From Candidatus Zhuqueibacterota bacterium (GTDB lineage: Bacteria > KSB1 > UBA2214), in the NCBI GenBank assembly GCA_022706175.1, contig JAKJDB010000024.1, positions 1-13,476 on the forward strand: a stretch of 13,476 nucleotides of DNA, read 5' to 3'. Of this stretch, positions 7,250 through 13,476 are shown piece after piece. The notes below the pieces were generated by a model. The model was not told the origin of the DNA, did not search any database, and saw nothing but the letters and a program-made list of their open reading frames with translations. Made by a program: the position numbers and the translations under genes. The first letter of the stretch is position 1. Each line of letters opens with the position of its first letter.

Positions 7250-8548
7250 TTACAGATAACTCTTGTCCTTAATATCGACGAACACCGTCTCTCGAATGTC
7301 TCGGAGCCAGGATTCGAACAGCTTTTGCTTTTTATGCTCCAGCGCGATCTGCTGGATCCGATCAAAATCTTTTTCCAGCGACAATTCGCGTGCCGGTTCC
7401 CGGTGGTTGACGCGAATAATATGAAAACCGTATTGCGTCCGCACTGGATCGGAATAGGCGCTGTCGGCGACCCCTCGGATGGCAAAAACAAACTCTTTGG
7501 CCCGCTCCCGCAACTGATCGACTTCAAACACCCCCAGATGCCCTTTCAGTTCCCGGCTGGAGCTGTCCTCCGAGTATTTGGCCACCATCTCTTCAAAAGA
7601 GGCGCCGGCCTGCAACCGGCGGTGAATGGCCCTAATGCTGTCTGCGCTGGCCATCTCGTCCTCCCGGGTCGCCTTGGGCGTAATCAGGATGTGCCGCACG
7701 CGTACCTTTTCGCCCCTACGCTCCTCCATTTTGATCAGATGAAAGCCGTACCGCGTTTCCACCAGCTGCGACAGCTGGCCGGGCTGCAGGGCAAACGCCG
7801 CCTCCTCAAAAGGCCGTTCCAAGACGCCGCGCGCCATAAAGCCCAGGTCCCCGCCGGCAACAGCCGAACCTGGATCCTGAGAGAACTCTCGCGCCAGCGC
7901 CGCAAAATCCTCGCCTGCCTGCAGACGCTGTTCAATGGATTTTATTTTCTCCATCGCAGCCTGCCGAGCCGCGTCGCCGGCCTTGGGCGTGATCAACAGG
8001 TGACTGATATCCACCGTCTCCTGAATTTTTCCGATAGAATCCTTTTTACTTTTGAAAAAAGCCTCCACCTCCCTGCGGCCGATCTTGACCGCCCCCAGTT
8101 TCTGGTTGCGCACCTGCATGGCGCGCAGATTTTTTTCAATCTCATCCCTGTAGTTGCGGCGGATCTTGGCCAGCGAAGAGCCAAAATAATCCTCCACCTT
8201 TTCCTCACTGCCCAACTGCTGGATGACCCCCTGCATCTGTTGCTGCAGATAGGCCTCGACCTGCCGCTCATCGGCTTTGATTGTATCCTTCTCCGCCTGA
8301 ATCAGCAGCAACTTTTGCGTCACCATGTTATTCAGCGTGTTCTTTTTCATCCGATCGAATTCCTTGGGGTTTTTGCTGACGTCCACCTGCGTCTGCATGG
8401 CCAGCAAATAGGCCCCCTGAACGATCTCGGATTCCAAAATCACCTCGTCATCCACAATGGCCACCACGCGATCTAAAATCTGCTGCGCCGGGGCCTGGAC
8501 CGCCAGCAGAACAACGGTCAACAGACCTGTCACCCAATACATTTTCAC
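7250..8548 (-). CDS. surA: SurA-type periplasmic chaperone / peptidyl-prolyl cis-trans isomerase
   Basis: From the GTG at 8548 this is a 432-residue protein, close to E. coli SurA (428). It has a signal peptide (about 1-21, YWVTGLLTVVLLAVQAPA), a SurA N-terminal chaperone region (about 24-165, starting ILDRVVAIVDDEVILESEI), parvulin domain 1 (about 178-278) and parvulin domain 2 (about 283-382). Both parvulin domains keep the two expected histidines: SHLLI (His183) and YGFHLI (His270) in the first, RHILI (His286) and YGFHII (His376) in the second. The first also has FSQDPGSA and GGDLGF. SurA helps outer-membrane proteins fold in the periplasm. The GTG overlaps the preceding gene's TGA as GTGA, with GAGGAG 11 nt upstream. 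ATG 8542 is the alternative. A reading from TTG 8578 would begin inside the neighbour and spoil the signal peptide. Confidence 0.88.
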   Translation of the reverse strand: MKMYWVTGLLTVVLLAVQAPAQQILDRVVAIVDDEVILESEIVQGAYLLAMQTQVDVSKNPKEFDRMKKNTLNNMVTQKLLLIQAEKDTIKADERQVEAYLQQQMQGVIQQLGSEEKVEDYFGSSLAKIRRNYRDEIEKNLRAMQVRNQKLGAVKIGRREVEAFFKSKKDSIGKIQETVDISHLLITPKAGDAARQAAMEKIKSIEQRLQAGEDFAALAREFSQDPGSAVAGGDLGFMARGVLERPFEEAAFALQPGQLSQLVETRYGFHLIKMEERRGEKVRVRHILITPKATREDEMASADSIRAIHRRLQAGASFEEMVAKYSEDSSSRELKGHLGVFEVDQLRERAKEFVFAIRGVADSAYSDPVRTQYGFHIIRVNHREPARELSLEKDFDRIQQIALEHKKQKLFESWLRDIRETVFVDIKDKSYL

Positions 8549-9447
8549 TGCTTTTTTAACTCCTCTTCCATGGACCAATCGCGCCGGTCAATGCCGAGAT
8601 CAACCTGTTCGCTGAGGCGGGCGATTAATTTTTGATACATCTGTTCTCGCTTTTGCGCGCGCATCCGCGGCAGAATGGCCTCGCGAACTTGATCGAAAGA
8701 ACGCACCTGCCCTTTTTTAACCAGCTCTCCCAAATGGATGATATGGTATCCCAACGACGATTTCACCGGCTGGGAAATCTCTTGCACCTTCATCTTCGCC
8801 ACAACAGACGCCAAGGCCGGCGCAAGCTGCTGAAGAGACACCAAACCCCAGGCCCCGCCTTGTTCCCGATTGTGATCGATGGATTTTTCTTTCGCCACCC
8901 GGGAAAAATCCTCCCCGCTGACAAGGCGGTCTCGCACTTCTTTGGCTTGTGCCAAAGACTCTACCAGGATCATGTCCAACTGATAGAGATCCTGGGTCGC
9001 TTCGAACTCATCCTGATTCTTTCGAAAATACTCCCGCAGTTCGTCCTCACTCACCTGAACCTGCTCATCGACTTGTTCACGTAAAAAAGCGGAGACGATG
9101 TAATCCTTGCGCAGCTTTTCCAAGTCCCTGCGCACATCGGGACGCTGGTCCATCTTTTCTTTCACCGCCTGTTGGAAGAGCAGCTCTGCCTCGAGCCACT
9201 GTTGAACAAACCGCTCCCCCTGCAGCCGGCTGAACTCGCTGTCAGTGATATTCGGCAGAGCCGCTGTCAGTTCTTGCACAGTCAAGACGGTCTGCCCGAC
9301 ATGAGCGACCACCCGCTGCTGAGGATTTTTGTTGCACGCAGCCAGCAGGCTGCTCAGAGCAAACGCCAGACTCCAGGCCGTTCTGAAGCGGAACCGGCGG
9401 GAAGATTTGGCCCTTGCCAAAGCACTGCACGATTTTTCGTAAGCCAT
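8545..9447 (-). CDS. parvulin-like (PpiC/SurA-related) lipoprotein
   Basis: This 300-residue protein has a basic N-terminus, a hydrophobic stretch (about 24-36) and a lipobox LAAC with Cys38, so it is probably a lipoprotein anchored in the periplasm. Next comes a SurA-N-like helical region (about 46-145: VVAHVGQTVLTVQEL, then FVQQWLEAELLFQQAV) and one parvulin-type domain (about 151-245) with GEDFSRVAKEKSID, GGAWGLVSLQQL and LGYHIIHLGE. His235 of the YHII motif is kept. The first His, normally in a HILV-type motif, is replaced by Met159 (DMILV), so isomerase activity may be lost and a chaperone role is more likely. The gene follows mfd after 43 nt and overlaps surA by 4 nt. The two products probably work together on secreted or outer-membrane proteins. 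The N-terminus before the hydrophobic core is long for a lipoprotein and no strong binding site precedes the ATG, so the exact start is uncertain. Confidence 0.85.
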   Translation of the reverse strand: MAYEKSCSALARAKSSRRFRFRTAWSLAFALSSLLAACNKNPQQRVVAHVGQTVLTVQELTAALPNITDSEFSRLQGERFVQQWLEAELLFQQAVKEKMDQRPDVRRDLEKLRKDYIVSAFLREQVDEQVQVSEDELREYFRKNQDEFEATQDLYQLDMILVESLAQAKEVRDRLVSGEDFSRVAKEKSIDHNREQGGAWGLVSLQQLAPALASVVAKMKVQEISQPVKSSLGYHIIHLGELVKKGQVRSFDQVREAILPRMRAQKREQMYQKLIARLSEQVDLGIDRRDWSMEEELKKQ

Positions 9448-9490
9448 TTGACGAGAAAGCCCCAGCTATATTTTTCCTAAAAATAGCAAC

Positions 9491-12400
9491 TTAGAGTATA
9501 CTTTGCAAGAACTTTTTCGCGGTTTCAATCGGATTGTGATGTTTGCTGACATTCACCATAAAATAGAGTGCGTCTTTATCCTGCCGCAAGTCAAATCGAC
9601 ACGAGGCTTTGTCCAATATTTTATGCATCCAGGATGTAAAATGTTCCTTGTCCGGCAGAGAGGGGGTGTGAAATTTGCCGATAAATTGACCGTTCTTAAA
9701 TTGAAGCTCATCCACCAGCGCCTTACGGGCAAACAGCTTTAGCAGCACGAAATCGAAAAGATCCCTGGCCGAAGAAGGCATGGGACCAAAACGGTCGATC
9801 ACCTCCGTGTGCAGCTCTTCGATCTCCCGCTCGGTCTTTGCTTCGATCAGACGTTTATAAATGTCCACCCGGTCCGATGCAGCAGGGACAAAATCAGCCG
9901 GCAGATAGACATCCGTGGGCATCTCCACCCGGCTTTCAATGGCAGGTTCCTGCTCCCCAAGCTGCACCGTGGGCTCCAGATTCATCTCCTGGCGCAGTTC
10001 GCGGATCGCCTCTTCCATGATCTTGGCATACAGTTCATATCCCAGCGCGTTGATATAACCGCTCTGCTCAGAGCCGAAAATGTTGCCCATACCGCGGATT
10101 TCCATATCACGCATGGCGATTTTATACCCAGAACCCAGATGCGTATACTCCTGAATGGTCTGCAGCCGTTTGATGGCGTTGCGGTTCAGTTTGCGCAGCG
10201 CCGGGATCAGCAGATACGCATACGCCTGCTGTTCCGAACGGCCCACGCGTCCGCGCAGCTGATAGAGCTGCGCCAGACCAAAGCGGTCCGCCCGATTCAC
10301 GATCAAGGTGTTGGCGTTGGGCACATCGATGCCTGATTCGATGATCATGGTGCAGACCAAACACTGGATTTTCCCCTCGCTGAAATCGATCATGATCTGC
10401 TCCAACTCATCGCCATCCATCTGGCCATGCGCCACGCGGAAGCGGACCTCTGGCACCAGTTCGCGCAGCAGGCTGGCTATGCCATAAATGGTCTGCACGC
10501 GATTATGGACAAAATAAACCTGACCACCGCGTTCCACCTCCTTGAGAATGATCTCACGTACGAACTCTTTATCAAAGCGGCTCACGTCGGTCTTGATCGG
10601 CCGGCGGTTGCTCGGCGGCGTGTTGATCACCGACATATCCCGGGCGCCCATCAAAGCCATGTGCATGGTCCTGGGAATCGGAGTTGCGGACAGCGTCAGC
10701 GTATCCACAGAAGCCTTCAGCAGTTTCAGTTTTTCCTTGTGAAGCACGCCGAATTTGTGCTCTTCATCGACGATCAACAGACCCAGATCCTTGAACTCGA
10801 CATCGGAGGAGAGCAGGCGATGCGTGCCGATGATCAGGTCCACCTTGCCCGCTTTGAGCCGCTGGACGATCTCCCTTTGCGCAGCCGGCTTGCGAAATCG
10901 ATTGAGCATCTCGATGCGAACAGGGTAGGGTTGCAGTCTTTCGCTGAAGGTGATAAAATGCTGCTGCGCCAGAATCGTGGTCGGCACCAGGACCGCCACC
11001 TGTTTACCGTCATTCAAAGCCTTAAAGGCGGCGCGCACCGCCACCTCGGTTTTGCCAAACCCCACATCGCCGCAGATCAGCCGATCCATGGGAACCGGCT
11101 TTTCCATATCCTTTTTAATATCCTGTACCGCAGCGAGCTGGTCTTGGGTCTCTTCGTATAAAAACGAAGCCTCCAGCTCGCTCTGCCAGGGCTGATCGCT
11201 GGAAAAGGCATAGCCCTCTTTTAGCTTGCGCAACGCATACAACTTGATCAACTGACCGGCGACCTCTTTGACCCGCTGCTTGGTTTTGCTTTTAAGCCGT
11301 TCCCAATCCTTAGCGCCCAGCTTGCTCAGTACCGGGGCATAGCCATCCTGTGAGGAGTACTTTTGTACACGATCCATCTTTTCGAGAGGCACATACAGGT
11401 TATCACCATCATGATATTCAATTTTTATGCACTCTCTCTGCTTTCCGTAAGCCTTGATGGTATGGAGACCTCGGAAGATACCCACACCGTAATCCACATG
11501 GACAACTATGTCGCCCTCGTTCAATGCGGTCAATTCACTGAGGGAAACCTGTCGTTTGCTGATTCGGTCGCCGCGGCGATAGTTGGGCCGGTTAAAGATC
11601 TCTCGGGACGAGTGGCAAGCCACATGATAATCGGTCCAGATAAAACCGGCGGAAAGGTTCAATGTCGCAGCGCGGACAGCAGGGGAAAAGCGATCCTGCT
11701 GCAGCAGCTGCTGCATGCGTCGAGTCTGACTGTCATCCTCGCACCAGATATGCAGGATTGGTTCTGCGCCGTCGGCAAGGGCCGCAGCCTCCAGCCGTTG
11801 CAGCTCATTTTTAAGCAGTGACATATTGCCGGCAAACCGGCCGCAGGGTTGAATGTTGAAAGAGATAGTCTCGTGGTTGGCGCTGAGCGATGAAAATAAA
11901 AGTTGGCAGTGGCGCTCCAGATTTGCCAACACGATATCTGCGGTCTCATAGAACTGATCAGCGGTCAGATGACCCTGCAGCTTGTGATCTTCGATATAGG
12001 TCTGGCCCCGTACCTGCAACCCTCTCTCCGCCTCTTCCAGGGTTATGCGCAACAGCGCCGACTCGGAGATCATCACCAGGCTGTCGGTTTTAAGATAAGC
12101 AACCAGGGTGCTGTCCAATTTCATGGTTTCTTGAGCGTGCTCGGCTGCTGGACCAAAGGGTCCGGCACTGCCGGGCGGCAGCACCGTAAGCGAGGCTCGC
12201 ACGGACAGGGAGCGCTGATTTTCTACGTCAAAATCGCGAATACTTTCAATGGTGTTGCCGAAAAACTCGATGCGGCATGGATGCTCCTCTTCATAGCAAA
12301 AAATATCCAGCAGTCCGCCGCGAACGCTGATCTCCCCCGGCCCTTCGACGCGCTGTTCACGCACATAGCCCATGGACACCAGGGTCTGCACCAGATCTGA

Positions 12401-12844
12401 AAAGTAGAGCTCGTCGCCCTGCTGCAAATAGACCTGTGCCCGGCGCAGTGATGTGGGGTTGACGACTTTTTCCAACAGCGCGGCAGCAGGGATGACGATG
12501 ACGGGAGCTGGTTCATTCAGCAGCGTCTTCAATGCCAGCAGTTTGCGGCCGATGGCCTCAGTGGAGGGCCCCAATTCGCTCCACAGCTGCCGGTCATAGA
12601 ATGGAAATAAGACCACTGATCTTGGTGAGATCTCCAGCAGGTCGGAATAGAACCGCTCCGCCTCCTCCTCACCGGGAAGTACGCACAGGATCGGTTTTCC
12701 GCGATCCGCCAGAGCGTCGATGATAAAGGCCTGGGCTGTCCGGTTAGCGCCGCCGACCTGGACGTTGTTACGCGTCTGTAGGGCATTGCACAGCTCCTGC
12801 AGTGGCCCGCTGCGTGCAAAAATCGTTTTGATCTCTTGAATCAT
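9491..12844 (-). CDS. mfd: transcription-repair coupling factor Mfd
   Basis: This complete 1117-residue protein (E. coli Mfd has 1148) removes stalled RNA polymerase from DNA lesions and recruits UvrA. The UvrB-like N-terminal part includes [15 protein letters not shown] (168-182) and [12 protein letters not shown] (191-202). Arg175, Arg191 and Phe195 have the same spacing as E. coli Arg165, Arg181 and Phe185, which contact UvrA. The RNA-polymerase-interacting domain is about 440-500 ([17 protein letters not shown], then [15 protein letters not shown]). The SF2 motor has Walker [10 protein letters not shown] (592-600), DEEH (693-696), [10 protein letters not shown] (717-726), [10 protein letters not shown] (837-846) and [12 protein letters not shown] (862-873). 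A TRG-type translocation region is at about 891-935 ([15 protein letters not shown]), then a C-terminal D7-like domain. It starts 12 nt after murQ and is probably co-transcribed with it. No close Shine-Dalgarno is visible; GGAG lies 15 nt upstream. Confidence 0.97.
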   Translation of the reverse strand: MIQEIKTIFARSGPLQELCNALQTRNNVQVGGANRTAQAFIIDALADRGKPILCVLPGEEEAERFYSDLLEISPRSVVLFPFYDRQLWSELGPSTEAIGRKLLALKTLLNEPAPVIVIPAAALLEKVVNPTSLRRAQVYLQQGDELYFSDLVQTLVSMGYVREQRVEGPGEISVRGGLLDIFCYEEEHPCRIEFFGNTIESIRDFDVENQRSLSVRASLTVLPPGSAGPFGPAAEHAQETMKLDSTLVAYLKTDSLVMISESALLRITLEEAERGLQVRGQTYIEDHKLQGHLTADQFYETADIVLANLERHCQLLFSSLSANHETISFNIQPCGRFAGNMSLLKNELQRLEAAALADGAEPILHIWCEDDSQTRRMQQLLQQDRFSPAVRAATLNLSAGFIWTDYHVACHSSREIFNRPNYRRGDRISKRQVSLSELTALNEGDIVVHVDYGVGIFRGLHTIKAYGKQRECIKIEYHDGDNLYVPLEKMDRVQKYSSQDGYAPVLSKLGAKDWERLKSKTKQRVKEVAGQLIKLYALRKLKEGYAFSSDQPWQSELEASFLYEETQDQLAAVQDIKKDMEKPVPMDRLICGDVGFGKTEVAVRAAFKALNDGKQVAVLVPTTILAQQHFITFSERLQPYPVRIEMLNRFRKPAAQREIVQRLKAGKVDLIIGTHRLLSSDVEFKDLGLLIVDEEHKFGVLHKEKLKLLKASVDTLTLSATPIPRTMHMALMGARDMSVINTPPSNRRPIKTDVSRFDKEFVREIILKEVERGGQVYFVHNRVQTIYGIASLLRELVPEVRFRVAHGQMDGDELEQIMIDFSEGKIQCLVCTMIIESGIDVPNANTLIVNRADRFGLAQLYQLRGRVGRSEQQAYAYLLIPALRKLNRNAIKRLQTIQEYTHLGSGYKIAMRDMEIRGMGNIFGSEQSGYINALGYELYAKIMEEAIRELRQEMNLEPTVQLGEQEPAIESRVEMPTDVYLPADFVPAASDRVDIYKRLIEAKTEREIEELHTEVIDRFGPMPSSARDLFDFVLLKLFARKALVDELQFKNGQFIGKFHTPSLPDKEHFTSWMHKILDKASCRFDLRQDKDALYFMVNVSKHHNPIETAKKFLQSIL

Positions 12845-12856
12845 AGTCGCAAAGAG

Positions 12857-13476
12857 TCACTCCATAGTGATGGCTTTTCGGACAAAGCCATCGGCTTGCT
12901 GTAGCCGTTTTTGCGCTGTTGGGCTATCCACTCTGGCCAAAATCATCACCAACGCTGTCTTGACATGACCTCCGGCCGATTTCAGCGCTGCACCGGCCTC
13001 CTCATAGCTCACGCCGGTGGCCAGCATCAGAATCCGTTTGGACCGTTCTTCCAGCTTTTTGCTGGTCATCTGCAGATCCACCATCATGTTGCCGTATACT
13101 TTGCCCAGCCGAATCATGGCCGTGGTGGTGAGCATATTCAGAATCAGTTTCGTTGCTGTACCGGCTTTCATGCGTGTGGACCCCATGATCACCTCTGGTC
13201 CCACCACCGGGCAGATGGCCACGTCTACAGGAATGTTCATCTCCTCGCGAGGATTGCAGGTGATGTAGATGGTTTTAGCTCCAGCCTTGCGCGCATGTTC
13301 GATGGCGCCTATCACATAGGGGGTGCGGCGGCTGGCGGCAATGCCGCAGACCACATCTGCATTCCCAACCACCCTGGCCTGCAGATCGTTCGCGCCCTGA
13401 TCGAGTTTGTCCTCCGCCCCCTCCTGCGCCTGCACCAGCGCCCGGTTCCCGCCGGCGATCACCCCTTGAATCATAT
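12857..13476 (-). CDS. murQ: N-acetylmuramic acid 6-phosphate etherase MurQ, C-terminal part (partial)
   Basis: About 205 C-terminal residues are visible; the family is about 300 long, so the N-terminal third lies beyond the right edge. The visible ATG at 13474 corresponds to an internal position just before the family's QGIIAGG segment and is not the start. MurQ cleaves the lactyl ether of MurNAc-6-phosphate during peptidoglycan recycling, giving GlcNAc-6-phosphate and D-lactate. Seen here are EGAED (the region I associate with the second catalytic Glu of E. coli MurQ), the SIS-fold stretch TIYITCNPREEMNIPVDVAI, and GPEVIMGSTRMKAGTATK, which fits the glucokinase-regulatory-protein/MurQ signature pattern. 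YGNMMVDLQMTSKKL and the small C-terminal helical domain follow. One oddity: the usual GIAASGRTP reads GIAASRRTP. The gene ends 12 nt before mfd. Confidence 0.95.
   Translation of the reverse strand, partial: MIQGVIAGGNRALVQAQEGAEDKLDQGANDLQARVVGNADVVCGIAASRRTPYVIGAIEHARKAGAKTIYITCNPREEMNIPVDVAICPVVGPEVIMGSTRMKAGTATKLILNMLTTTAMIRLGKVYGNMMVDLQMTSKKLEERSKRILMLATGVSYEEAGAALKSAGGHVKTALVMILARVDSPTAQKRLQQADGFVRKAITME

Noticed and set aside
7241..8476. A 411-codon open frame on the plus strand opposite surA
   Set aside because: It lies wholly antisense to a clear SurA reading frame with signal peptide and two parvulin domains. Its translation has no recognisable motif and no ribosome-binding site. 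Open antisense frames are expected in moderately GC-rich genes with this codon use.
9456..9487. Imperfect AT-rich inverted repeat (GCTAT and ATAGC arms) in the mfd/ppiC-like gap
   Set aside because: It has only 5 plus 3 base pairs with a mismatch and no GC-rich stem or T-run of terminator type, and the downstream gene is only 43 nt away.
11697..11716. CTGCTGCAGCAGCTGCTGCA, a near-palindromic run inside mfd
   Set aside because: It encodes the Gln/Leu stretch QQLLQQ on the minus strand; CAG and CTG codons create the palindrome by themselves.

Overview
Every gene I can support in this window lies on the minus strand, so transcription runs from high to low coordinates. The sequence looks like an ordinary, moderately GC-rich bacterial chromosome with tight gene packing. 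I see no tRNA, rRNA, CRISPR array, integrase, transposase or other sign of a mobile element. The gene families suggest a Gram-negative-type bacterium of the Bacteroidota/Calditrichota/KSB1 (FCB) neighbourhood: SurA-type periplasmic chaperones, a lipobox lipoprotein, DUF4159 next to DUF4175, and an exported 'asparagine synthetase B-like' protein best known to me from Bacteroidota. The lineage is an inference from gene content; no marker RNA is present.

Right part (about 7250-13476), a maintenance and envelope-quality-control block in transcription order: the C-terminal two thirds of murQ (N-acetylmuramic acid 6-phosphate etherase, cut by the window edge); a complete mfd (transcription-repair coupling factor); a parvulin-like lipoprotein; and a SurA-type protein with two parvulin domains. 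The gaps are 12 nt, 43 nt and a 4-nt GTGA overlap. A perfect 10-bp hairpin with a T-rich tail follows surA and probably ends or attenuates this transcript.

Left part (about 1-7125), a compact run of poorly understood exported or membrane proteins: a DUF4159 protein; a very large DUF4175-type protein with three membrane segments and a long Gln/Met-rich coiled coil; an exported TPR protein; and an exported class-I-glutamine-amidotransferase-like protein usually labelled 'asparagine synthetase B'. The genes are 1 nt apart or overlap, so they very likely form one translationally coupled operon. A further gene may begin at the extreme left edge with a CTG codon, in the same stop-overlapping arrangement.

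The left block is the most interesting part. Two of its members (DUF4159 and the amidotransferase-like protein) share the segment GGGFLFA, but only one keeps a Cys/His/Glu set. DUF4175 and the TPR protein look like scaffold partners. I infer a periplasmic or envelope assembly of unknown function, supplied with folding help by the two PPIase-family proteins upstream. Several genes appear to start with GTG or TTG rather than ATG; these choices rest on overlaps, signal peptides and ribosome-binding sites, and are argued gene by gene.
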